Assembly (NCBI GenBank): GCA_964585635.1
Contig: CAZPEV010000005.1
Location: 1 to 47,502, forward strand
DNA length: 47,502 nt
Direction: 5' to 3'
Source of the DNA: CAZPEV01 sp964585635
Lineage (GTDB): Bacteria > Zixibacteria > MSB-5A5 > GN15 > JAAZOE01
In this document: positions 8,992-16,773 of the stretch, piece after piece
How the letters are laid out: every line of letters begins with the position of its first letter
How positions within the stretch are numbered: position 1 is the first letter of the stretch
Notes under the pieces: generated by a model
The model's input: the letters and a program-made list of their open reading frames with translations, nothing else
What the model was told of the DNA's origin: nothing
Databases searched by the model: none
Made by a program: the position numbers and the translations under genes

Positions 8992-11900
8992 TTAGGGTGT
9001 GAAATAGCAGGGGATCGGACCGCTTTTGAAAATGTAGTTGACGACATAGACGGCGTCCCCCACATTCACCGCCCGGTCGCAGTTGGCGTCCCCGGAGAAA
9101 TAGGGAACAGGCGCCTGGCCCCCCTTGAAGATATAATTGATCACAAAGACGGCGTCACCCACGTTGAGGATATTGTCCCGGTTGCCGTCGCCGTTCTTAT
9201 AATGAAATCCCTCTTCCACCTCATAGATCGTCGTGTCGGACTTGCCGGACATGGGGCATAATCTATCGGCGGCGACGGTCAACTGCTGTGTGCCGTCAAT
9301 CTTGATGATGGCGTCATAAACGGCATTCGGAGCCGTGCCGACCTCGGTCACGAACTGGACGATGTAGGCGCCCTCGACGGGATGATCGACCACCACCGAA
9401 TCGTTGGGGGTGATATAATAATGCCCGTCGGGGATGCCGGTGATGTCGTTGTTCAGCGAGTCTTTACCGAAGCGAAGCCCGTTCGGGTCGGTGAGGATAA
9501 TATTGACCGGGCTGTAGGCGACGACGATCAACGGCGCCGGAGTAAGGGTGAAGTTGTGGCTGAACTCAGAGGTGTTGCCGAGCCTGTCCGTGGCCGTGGC
9601 CGAGATGACCGAGAATTGCCCGACCGACTTGGCGATGGTGAAGATAAAGCCGCCGCCGGCGGCGACGGTATCGGAACCGGCATAGGCGTACGCCTCGCCA
9701 TGCTCTGACGGATCGGCCGGCTTGGCGGCGTTACCTACCGGGTGAGCCACAAAAAATTCGACAACGGCGCTATCGGCGGCGCGGCCATACACGGCAAACG
9801 AGCTGTCGGGATTCATGCGCACCGAGTCGATATCGGGATAATTGAGCAATCCATTCGGGCCGGTGTCGCCGTCACCGGGATCGTTGGCCGTGACGCCATC
9901 GTCTCCCAGATCGATCCCGAGACCCGTTGTTGTACAGCAGATTATTGCTGATCCTGTTGCCGCTTTCCGAGGCGCCGCTGACTACCACTCCATTGCCGGG
10001 GAAGCTGCGGACGGTGAGGCCCTCGATGACATTATTGGAGCTTTGGACGGTGAGGCCGTCGCCGGCGATGACGGCAGTCCCGTCGATAATGAGGGAGTGC
10101 TTTCCGCCGGGGGCGGTGGAACCGGCCATGATGGTGCTGTCGTCGCTCAGGACCGGCAGCGCATCCACCAGGGAAATGGCGCCGGACACGGCGAAGACGA
10201 TCGTGTCTTGGCCGGGGCGGCTGTTGGCGCTATTCAAGGCCCCGCGGAGCGAACCTGAGCCGGCGTCGTTGAGGTTGTAGACCCAGGAATCATGCTTGAT
10301 CCATTGTGCCAAGAAGACCGATACTTTTTGCCCGGCGGTGCTGAATTGTCCGCCGGCATACAGGGTATTGTCAAGCGCGGCCAACGCATATATATCTTGA
10401 TCTGCGCCGGATCCGAGTTCCACCCATTCGCTTCCGTTCCACGCAGCGACGCGACTGGCGCTGACAGATCCGGCCGTGGTGAATTCCCCGCCGGCAATCA
10501 ACTTATGGTCAAAGACGGTCAGGGCATTGATGAAATGACTCATGCCCGAGCCGAGTGAAGTCCAATTGCTGCCGTTCCAGGCGGCGATGCGATTGGCGCT
10601 GCCGCCGCCGGCCACGGTAAAACCTCCGCCCACGACAAGTTTGTTTTCCCAGACCGTGGCGGCCCGCACATGGTAGTTCACGCCCGATCCCAAATCGGAC
10701 CAACCGCTGCCGTCCCAGGCGGCAACTCGTCCCACGGTAGTGCCGCCGGCGGTCGTAAAGTGGCCGCCCGCGATCAATTTGCCGTCATAGATGGTGAGGG
10801 CGCGAACCTGGTCGTTCGTACCGGATCCCAGAGGAGCCCATGCCAGACCATCCCAGGCGGCGATATTGTCGGCGCCAAGGCCGCCCGCGGTGGAAAACTG
10901 CCCCCCCGCCACCAGTTCGCCGCTGTACTCCTTGAGAGCAGAGATGCCGGCTGATGTACCACTCATGCCTGACGCCAGCGGCGCCCAGGAGGCGCCATTC
11001 CAGGCGGCGATGCGACTGGCCGGTGCGCCGCCGGCATTGACAAACTGCCCGCCGGCAATCAACTGGTTGTCATAAACCGTCAGGGCATGGACGCTGCTGT
11101 CCAGGCCGGCGCCCAGAACGGCCCAGGTATTGCCGTCCCACGAGACGATATGGTTGGCGCTCATTCCACCAGCGGTGGTAAAATCACCCCCGGCGATTAA
11201 TTTGTCGTCGTAGAGGGCAATGGCTCGAACGGCGGCATTTATGCCGGGCGATCCCAGCGAAGACCAGGCGCTCTCATTCCATGAGGCGAGGAAGTTGACG
11301 TTCGCGTCACCGGCGGTTGTAAAGGGGCCTCCGGCAAAGAGGAGATTGTCGTAGGTGGCAAGCGCCAGCACGTTGCTATTCATGCCCAGGTCCAACGGCG
11401 ACCATGTGCTCCCGTCCCAGTCGGCGATATAATTGGCGGCGCCGCCGCCGGCGGCCGTGAAGAACCCCCCCGCGATCAATTTGCCATTATGAACGGTAAG
11501 CCAGAAAGCGTACGGCCACAGGCCGCCGCCGAAACCCGATCCCAGCGAATCCCACGTGCTCCCGTTCCAGGCGGCAATGTAATTGACATTGATTCCCCCG
11601 GCAGACACAAAGGGACCGCTGACGATCAGTTTATTGTCAAACACGGCCAGTGAGAAGACATAACCATCGGTGCCGGAGCCAAGCGGCGACCAGGTGCTTC
11701 CATTCCAGGAAGCGATATGAAAAGCCGAATTGCCGCCGGCGGCAGCGAACCAACCACCTGCGATCAGCTTGGAGTCATAGACGGCAAGAATGGTAGCGGC
11801 GCTGTCGAGGCCGGCCCCCAATGCCGACCAGGAAGCCCCGTCCCAGGCGGCGATATGATTGGCGGAAATGCCGCCTGCCGTCGTGAAATAGCCCCCCGCG

Positions 11901-12541
11901 ATTAGTTTGGAGTCATACACATCAAGAGCATATACTTTCGCATCCGATCCATAACCAGACATACCTGTTGCCAGAGGCAACCAGGCAGCGCCATCCCAGG
12001 CGGCGATCTTGTTGGCGGGTATTCCTCCGGCGGTCGTGAAGGCCCCGCCGGCGATCAGTTTGTTATTGAACACGGTTAGAGCTATGACTTGACTGTTCAC
12101 GCCCGATCCCAGGGGCGACCAAGAGGCGCCATCCCAGGCTGCTATATTGGCGACTGCCACGCAGCCGGCGTAGCCGAAGGTGCCGGCGGCAATCAGGCGT
12201 CCCTGGTAGACACATAGGGCGCCGCACTCCCCTCCGAGGCCGGTCGGACAGGAGAATTGGCCGGTCCAGAAGGTATCGTCGGGTTGGGAGAGGTCTTCAG
12301 TAGCGCCGGCGGCGGTGAACAGGGGCGCGCCTGCCTGCGGGTCGGATTTGAATTTATAACCCTTTAGGTCAAGGGAACCCTCGAAGCCGGCCGATCGCGC
12401 CGCGCCCAGGTCGAAGCGGCCGTCGGGGGTCAAAAAGTCGGCTACGCTTCGCTTGGGCAGGGGTCGATCGCCTGCAAACGAAAAGGTACAACAGAATAAA
12501 AGATATACGCCTAACCAGACTATCGCAGGGAATGAACGCAT
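8992..12541 (-). CDS. Secreted WDG-repeat protein with right-handed-helix-like segment and dockerin-like C-terminus; one frameshift
   Basis: The start at 12541 encodes a signal peptide ending near TFSFAGD, with GGGAG upstream. About 13-14 repeats of roughly 46 residues follow, each with LIAGGxFTTAGG and AAWDGxxWxxLGSG, typical of beta-propeller-type surface proteins. Next comes a segment with GSGSLRGALNSANS and PGQDTIVFAVSG, of the CSLREA/parallel-helix kind. The frame breaks at the CCC run at 9923-9925 (GGG in the gene). Removing one base restores N-N-G-L-G-I-D-L-G and joins the downstream frame, which ends in two dockerin-like calcium-binding repeats (GDGNRDNILNVGDAVFVINY and GDANCDRAVNVGDAVYVVNY). 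The paralogue at 43638-47171 reads through the same place intact. The break is therefore either a one-base error in a homopolymer or a recent inactivating mutation. The role is probably a cell-surface or extracellular structural protein. Confidence 0.8.
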
Positions 12542-12843
12542 AGGGGACTCCCGGATTCAGCCGTTGCGAGTGCCAAAGTTGACCACCAAGACAGGTATTT
12601 GTCTGATGATATGATAAGCATTTTTCGAGATTGGGCAATAGGAAATGATTGCCAAACGGCAGGCGCGCGCCCCCGAGGCAGGAGGTCATAAAGCACCTAT
12701 CACCGATGTCCCCGGCCTATTTTATTGTCCATAATCCCGATTCATGCCAACGGGGCACCAATAGCTTGCTTTGGAATCTGCGTTTGGCCCGTGGCGGCCG
12801 GTTTTGGTTTTCGACTTGGGGGTACCGGCGGCCGTATTCGATG

Positions 12844-12872
12844 TTGACAAACGGGAACAAGATAGGTAAATT
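12844..12872 (+). promoter_or_regulatory. Putative sigma70 promoter of the RiPP cassette
   Basis: A perfect -35 TTGACA (12844-12849), a 17-base spacer and -10 TAAATT (12867-12872, 4 of 6 consensus bases). Transcription would start near 12879, leaving a leader of about 180 bases before the precursor start at 13057, with a stem-loop at 12973-12998. Assignment rests on consensus and position only. Confidence 0.5.
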
Positions 12873-12972
12873 AAGGCAAGTTGAGAGCGTTGTTCCGGCC
12901 GTGCGGCGAAGAGCCGCCTTTCGGGGGAGTCTATTACCCGAGCCTAAATAGCCTGATCGATAAAGATTCAAC

Positions 12973-12998
12973 CGGCGGCTGCGTTGATGCAGCCGCCG
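12973..12998 (+). promoter_or_regulatory. Stem-loop in the RiPP leader region
   Basis: A perfect 10-bp stem, CGGCGGCTGC / GCAGCCGCCG, with loop GTTGAT, 58 bases before the precursor start codon. There is no T-run immediately after it. It may be a leader RNA structure, or the end of an older transcript. Confidence 0.4.
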
Positions 12999-13056
12999 AG
13001 GTAGGGGTTGTTTCGTGTCCTAACACACTCTCTAACTAGTGAAAGGAGGTCGAGGA

Positions 13057-13158
13057 GTGAGACTAATCACACTGCCCGGCGTCACATTTGCCAGGAAGCC
13101 TCATTACATCATCTGTGGCGTTAAGGGCCCGCTGTACATTATCTGCGGCCACTACTAG
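13057..13158 (+). CDS. Putative RiPP precursor peptide with twin YIICG motifs (33 residues)
   Basis: A GTG start is preceded by AGGAGG at 13044-13049 with a 7-base spacer, the strongest ribosome-binding site seen in the window. The gene encodes 33 residues. The short leader (residues 1-15) contains LPG. The C-terminal part (residues 16-33) is HYIICGVKGPLYIICGHY. The two YIICG motifs are identical in protein but differ in DNA (ATC/ATT and TGT/TGC), which argues for selection on the peptide rather than a random open frame. There are only two Cys (20 and 30), each embedded in Tyr-Ile-Ile-Cys-Gly. The ends of the core mirror each other (HY...HY). Two radical SAM/SPASM maturases follow on the same strand. 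The peptide is presumably the substrate for radical-mediated crosslinking at Cys, Tyr or Ile positions. I do not recognise it as a member of a named precursor family. Confidence 0.75.
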   Translation: MRLITLPGVTFARKPHYIICGVKGPLYIICGHY

Positions 13159-13178
13159 AAGCCGCCTTTCGGAAATGA

Positions 13179-13212
13179 GGTTATGCGCCGACGATGCTGT
13201 CGGCGCATAACC
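13179..13212 (+). promoter_or_regulatory. Perfect stem-loop between precursor and maturase genes
   Basis: A 14-bp perfect stem, GGTTATGCGCCGAC / GTCGGCGCATAACC, with a 6-base loop GATGCT. It starts 21 bases after the precursor stop and ends 52 bases before the maturase start. No T-run follows. In other RiPP operons such structures act as partial terminators or protect the 3' end of the precursor mRNA, giving more precursor than enzyme; that role is inferred here. Confidence 0.6.
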
Positions 13213-13264
13213 GGCATATGAGAGCAATTCACAAATCTGGCGCAACGCCCCGGAAAGACAACCT

Positions 13265-14596
13265 GTGAAGCCATCCCCCTACAACCATTTCTTTGAGGTC
13301 AAAGAAGGTCGCATTGTCCTCGCCTATAACAGCTTTACCGGCGCGCTGGCCGAAATCGAACGGGAAAACTACCCTCGCGTTCAGCACTTGCTGGCCCATC
13401 CCGACCAGGCCGACTCGGCGCAGGATCAGGAATTTCTGCAATGCCTTACCGACGGCGGATTCTTAATTTCCGAGGCCGTCGACCAACTGGTTGTCCTGAA
13501 AACCAAGGCGAGCTCGCTGCGCCTTGAGGGCACGCTGCTGGCTCTGACCATCGCTCCCACGCTGGCTTGCAATTTCGACTGCAATTACTGTTATGAATCC
13601 CGCTCCAATGTCCGCATGTCCGAAGAGACCCAGGAGGCCCTGATCCGTTTCACCGACCACCATCTCCGGCGGGCCGGCGCTTTGCGGATATGCTGGTTCG
13701 GCGGGGAGCCGACGCTCTGTTTTTCCCTGATCGAACGGCTCCAAACCAGGTTGCTGGAATCGGCGGCTCGGCATCATGCCGACGTCGTTCCCGGAATGAT
13801 CATCACGAACGGTTATCTCATGGACACCGCCATGGCCCGGCGGCTCAAAGAGCTGCAAGTCTCCCAGGCCCAAATTTCTATCGATGGTCCCCGGGCGGTT
13901 CATGACAGCCGCCGCAAACTGCGCAACGGCGGCGGCACCTTCGACCGAATCCTTGATAATCTGGCCGCCACGTGCGACATCCTGGACGTCAACGTGCGCA
14001 TCAACGTGGATAAGGGGAACGTCGACTCGGCCTATGAGGTCGTGGAGGTCATGCAGAGCCGGGGCATATTGCCCAAGGTCAGAGTGACCTTTGCCCAGGT
14101 GACATCATCGGGCGAGGCCTGTTCCGGCATTCGCGATCGATGCTATGACAACGAGGAATTCGCGCGCAATCTGGTGCAGATTCATGGCCGCCTTCTGCAG
14201 CATGGCATCAATCGGGTCGATCCCCCGCGCGTCCAGGGCGGCATCGCCTGCGGAGCGCTGGCCGATGGCAACTTTGTCATTTCCCCCACCGGACACCTGT
14301 TCCGGTGCTGGGAGGATTTATCGATGGATGCGCGGAAATCGATCGGCGACCTGTTTTCGCAGCAGCCGCAGGCGGCGCAGGAAGCAAACCTCGAAGCCTA
14401 CCGCTCCTGGAACCCGCTCAAACTCCCGGAATGCAAAGATTGCCGTATTCTTCCGATTTGCCTGGGGGGATGTCCCGTGTCCGGCATGCAAAACGCGGCG
14501 GCCGTGCGCGGCGATTGTGTCTACTGGAAATACAACCTCAAGGAAATGCTGGGAATGGCCTATGCCGCCATGGCGCCTCCGGCGCCGGGGGAATAA
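13265..14596 (+). CDS. Radical SAM/SPASM peptide maturase 1
   Basis: 443 residues, GTG start at 13265 with GGAAAG 7 bases upstream. Residues 1-90 form an N-terminal domain common in SPASM maturases (YNSFTGALAEIE, DGGFLI). The radical SAM core carries C102-x3-C106-x2-C109 (CNFDCNYC) for the SAM-binding 4Fe-4S cluster and FGGEP near residues 145-149. The C-terminal SPASM domain has C329-x13-G-x4-C348, then C390-x2-C393-x5-C399-x3-C403, and C418. These match the ligands of two auxiliary iron-sulfur clusters. Enzymes of this architecture install thioether, C-C or ether crosslinks in ribosomal peptides (sactipeptide, ranthipeptide, cyclophane and other classes). It lies 106 bases after the putative precursor and is probably its main modifying enzyme. 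The exact bond formed cannot be predicted from sequence. Confidence 0.9.
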   Translation: MKPSPYNHFFEVKEGRIVLAYNSFTGALAEIERENYPRVQHLLAHPDQADSAQDQEFLQCLTDGGFLISEAVDQLVVLKTKASSLRLEGTLLALTIAPTLACNFDCNYCYESRSNVRMSEETQEALIRFTDHHLRRAGALRICWFGGEPTLCFSLIERLQTRLLESAARHHADVVPGMIITNGYLMDTAMARRLKELQVSQAQISIDGPRAVHDSRRKLRNGGGTFDRILDNLAATCDILDVNVRINVDKGNVDSAYEVVEVMQSRGILPKVRVTFAQVTSSGEACSGIRDRCYDNEEFARNLVQIHGRLLQHGINRVDPPRVQGGIACGALADGNFVISPTGHLFRCWEDLSMDARKSIGDLFSQQPQAAQEANLEAYRSWNPLKLPECKDCRILPICLGGCPVSGMQNAAAVRGDCVYWKYNLKEMLGMAYAAMAPPAPGE

Positions 14597-14664
14597 GCCG
14601 ATTCGACCAGTCCTCGGCACAGAATCGAAGGAATCGCCGGGGAATCGAGGGAGTTCAGCGACGG

Positions 14665-15702
14665 ATGACTGAAGAGCGCACGCGCCGGCCGGAAATCGTC
14701 GGCTGGGAAATAACCAGCCAATGCAATCTATCCTGTCCCCATTGCTTCAGCGCCGCCGCCCGGCGGCCGCATGATGAGTTGACCACCGCAGAAAGCAAGA
14801 AGATCATCGACGCCATGGCGGTCATCGGCGTCGGGACGATCGGCTGGACGGGCGGGGAGCCGCTCCTGCGAACCGATCTGGAAGAGTTGACCGAATATGC
14901 CGGCGGCCGGGGAATCGCGGCCAACATAACGACCAATGCCGTCTTGCTGGACCGGCACCGGGCGACCCGCCTCATGGAAGTCGGCATCCGCGCCGTGCAG
15001 ATCAGCCTGGACGGATCGACGCCGGAGAGGAATCGACGGATGCGGGGGGCCAGTGACGATGAATTTCGCCGGATCATCGAGGCCATCCGCCACTGCAAAA
15101 CCCTGAACCTGCGCGTGCATCTGGCGACGCTGTTGGGCCGGGAAACCATCGATGACGCCCGGGAAATGGTCAAACTCGGCAAACGCGAGGGAGTCGATGC
15201 CATTCGCTTCTGCGGCTTTACCCCGGTCGGGCGCGGCAAGCGGCGCGAGGTCAGGCAGCGTCTGCAGTTGGGCGACGAGCGCAAACGCCTGCTGGAATTC
15301 ATCAGGGAGGTCCAGGACGACGACACCATGGTGATGACCTTCGACGTCAGTTTCGGACCCACGCCGCCCGAATATGATTTTCACACCTGCATGGCCGGAC
15401 GAGGGACCTTCTACCTCAAGGCCAACGGCGACGTCTACCCCTGCACGGCGCTTTTGCATCCGCAGTTTCTGGTGGGAAACGTCCGGGAGCATTCCCTCGA
15501 GGAAATCTGGAACGCCCCGGAGATGCTCATGATGGCGGCCTTTCCCCGTGATGAGATCGAGGGACCATGCCGCACCTGTGACAACTTCGCGGCCTGTCAC
15601 GGCGCCTGCCGGGGAGCGACGTTGGCCCATACCGGCGATCTTAAGGCGTCGTTCCCGTTATGCCTGTATCAGACGGCCCGGAGTCTAAATCGATCCGACT
15701 GA
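14665..15702 (+). CDS. Radical SAM/SPASM enzyme 2 of the RiPP cassette
   Basis: 345 residues. ATG at 14665 gives a compact PqqE/MftC/AhbD-like protein beginning about 10 residues before the core (EIVGWEITSQCNLSC). An upstream open extension from 14305 overlaps maturase 1 and is rejected. The core motif is C20-x3-C24-x2-C27 (CNLSCPHC), with TGGEP at residues 62-66. The SPASM part is complete: C242-x12-G-x4-C260, then C302-x2-C305-x5-C311-x3-C315, and C333. It is 68 bases downstream of maturase 1 on the same strand, so the two are probably co-transcribed. It lacks the N-terminal domain of maturase 1. It may make a second modification on the same peptide or act on a different site. A tetrapyrrole or cofactor role is possible for the subfamily, but the context favours peptide modification. 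Confidence 0.88.
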   Translation: MTEERTRRPEIVGWEITSQCNLSCPHCFSAAARRPHDELTTAESKKIIDAMAVIGVGTIGWTGGEPLLRTDLEELTEYAGGRGIAANITTNAVLLDRHRATRLMEVGIRAVQISLDGSTPERNRRMRGASDDEFRRIIEAIRHCKTLNLRVHLATLLGRETIDDAREMVKLGKREGVDAIRFCGFTPVGRGKRREVRQRLQLGDERKRLLEFIREVQDDDTMVMTFDVSFGPTPPEYDFHTCMAGRGTFYLKANGDVYPCTALLHPQFLVGNVREHSLEEIWNAPEMLMMAAFPRDEIEGPCRTCDNFAACHGACRGATLAHTGDLKASFPLCLYQTARSLNRSD

Positions 15703-15791
15703 GGTGATTCACCCCGGCGCCGACACACCCCTCCGACGGAATCTCTGTCGAAACATTCATGCCGAAGGGAATGAAGCCCTGATTCGGGTGG

Positions 15792-15818
15792 CACCCTCAA
15801 GCCGCAGGCTTGGGGGTG
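15792..15818 (+). terminator. Hairpin downstream of the RiPP cassette
   Basis: CACCCTCAAGCC / GGCTTGGGGGTG form a 12-bp stem with one G-U pair and loop GCA, 90 bases after the stop of maturase 2. There is no T-run. It may end the transcript or be an interspersed palindrome. Confidence 0.4.
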
Positions 15819-15866
15819 GAAATTGTTCGTGCGCCGTCCCCTTGCGGCCGACCGCTACCCTTAGGC

Positions 15867-15892
15867 GGCGTCAGGATTCCTTTCCTGACGCC
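15867..15892 (+). repeat. Single-hairpin relative of the interspersed repeat
   Basis: GGCGTCAGGA / TCCTGACGCC with loop TTCCTT, followed by AAGGTAGATGTCTTATCTG. This is the same layout as the sequence after the first hairpin of copies 1 and 2 (7661, 8731), but the second hairpin is absent. It is read as a diverged or truncated copy. Confidence 0.5.
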
Positions 15893-16081
15893 AAGGTAGA
15901 TGTCTTATCTGTCACTGGTGCGCGGTCCGCCGCGGCGGGCGTCATGATACCAGCGGGACTGACCCGACCTGGCAATCCCGCTTGTCAAAGCGGTGCCGAT
16001 GACATATGTTGCGTCTAAGATCGAGCGGCGGCGCAGCCGCCGAAAAGTCAGGAATCACGACAAACCGGGAAGGCGGAATCT

Positions 16082-16309
16082 ATGGCCGATGGCAAACCTC
16101 CGGCGCTGAAGCTGGTTATCGACGGCAAAGAGCGGGAGATAACGTTCGAGGAACTGACGCTGTCCAACAATCTCGCTCAGGAGGCGCTGGTACGCCTTCT
16201 GGTGGACAAGAAGATTATCGAGCCGAAGGATTTGATCGAATATCTGGAAAAGGTGCGCAAGGAGCGATATCGGGCCGTGCCGCCGTCCGACGGCAGCCCC
16301 AAGAAGTAA
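16082..16309 (+). CDS. Small conserved-looking protein of unknown function
   Basis: 75 residues, acidic/basic mixed, no signal or membrane segment. A strand-like start (ALKLVIDGKEREITFEEL) is followed by two predicted helices (SNNLAQEALVRLLVDKK and EPKDLIEYLEKVRKERY). Its stop codon overlaps the next start (TAATG), so it is translationally coupled to the 16309 gene. The ribosome-binding site is GGAAGG about 9 bases upstream. I do not recognise the family. Tight coupling to two further small genes suggests a joint role. Confidence 0.65.
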   Translation: MADGKPPALKLVIDGKEREITFEELTLSNNLAQEALVRLLVDKKIIEPKDLIEYLEKVRKERYRAVPPSDGSPKK

Positions 16310-16773
16310 TGATAAGCGAGGAGACCAAAGGCAGCCCGCCGGCGCCATCGGATGACTCGGCCGCGATCTACGAATATGTCTGTCATCCCGCCCGGCGGAA
16401 CCTGACCATCACCGTCCTGACCACGCTCTTTCTGCTGATCTGCGTGATCCTTGTCTGGCTTATTTCCTTTTCGCTGTTTATGGTCGCCCTGGCGCTGTTG
16501 ATTCTGTTCGGGGCGTTGGCCGGATTCTATTTCCCGACCCGATACATCTTCTATGATGACCGGATCGTCATCAAGACGATGATTCAGGCGTTGCCGAAGC
16601 GATGGGCGCAGTTTCGTTCGTACTATCCCGACCGCAATGGCGTCCTCCTGTCGCCGTTCGGACGTCCCACCCGTATGGAGAACTTCCGGGGCACCTATGT
16701 CAAGTTTGAGCGCAACCGCGAGCGAGTGATGGAAATCGTTCGGGCCAGGATTGCCTTTGAGGAGGGGGCGTGA
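16309..16773 (+). CDS. Two-TM protein with PH-like domain
   Basis: 154 residues. The ATG at 16309 overlaps the previous stop. After about 35 cytoplasmic residues come two adjacent hydrophobic segments (about residues 39-80). A C-terminal domain of about 75 residues follows, starting YFPTRYIFYDDRIVIKTMI and containing QFRSYYPDRNGVLLSPF. This arrangement resembles small bacterial PH-domain (bPH/YdbT-like) membrane proteins, though no function is known. Its TGA overlaps the next gene's GTG (GTGA). Confidence 0.7.
   Translation: MISEETKGSPPAPSDDSAAIYEYVCHPARRNLTITVLTTLFLLICVILVWLISFSLFMVALALLILFGALAGFYFPTRYIFYDDRIVIKTMIQALPKRWAQFRSYYPDRNGVLLSPFGRPTRMENFRGTYVKFERNRERVMEIVRARIAFEEGA

Larger units (their letters stand above)
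12542..13056. other. Divergent regulatory region upstream of the RiPP cassette
   Basis: About 515 bases between the minus-strand repeat protein and the precursor gene. It contains a sigma70-like promoter (12844-12872), a short GC-rich stem-loop (12973-12998) and the Shine-Dalgarno sequence AGGAGG of the precursor (13044-13049). Open frames at 12649-12951 (+) and 12717-12971 (-) lack ribosome-binding sites and recognisable features. No second precursor-like peptide was found here. Confidence 0.5.
15703..16081. other. Intergenic region with hairpins after the RiPP cassette
   Basis: About 380 bases holding two stem-loops (15792-15818 and 15867-15892). A 104-codon open frame (15704-16018) runs through both palindromes, has no ribosome-binding site and no recognisable motif, and is not called. 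No transporter, protease or extra precursor is visible here. Confidence 0.5.

Noticed and set aside
9950..12300. Regularly spaced DNA repeats as a possible CRISPR array
   Set aside because: The periodicity (~140 bases) comes from the coding repeats of the WDG-repeat protein; there are no spacers or cas genes.
12649..12971. Open frames upstream of the RiPP precursor as a regulator or second precursor
   Set aside because: No Shine-Dalgarno and no Cys-repeat or DNA-binding features. They overlap the promoter-like sequence.
13039..13056. Alternative GTG start of the precursor at 13039
   Set aside because: It would place the AGGAGG inside the coding sequence and has no ribosome-binding site of its own.
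14305..14664. Upstream extension of the second radical SAM gene to 14305
   Set aside because: It lies wholly or mostly within the first maturase gene in another frame. The ATG at 14665 gives the normal length and N-terminus for the family.
15704..16018. 104-codon open frame after the RiPP cassette as a further cassette gene
   Set aside because: It runs through two palindromes, has no ribosome-binding site and no recognisable domain.
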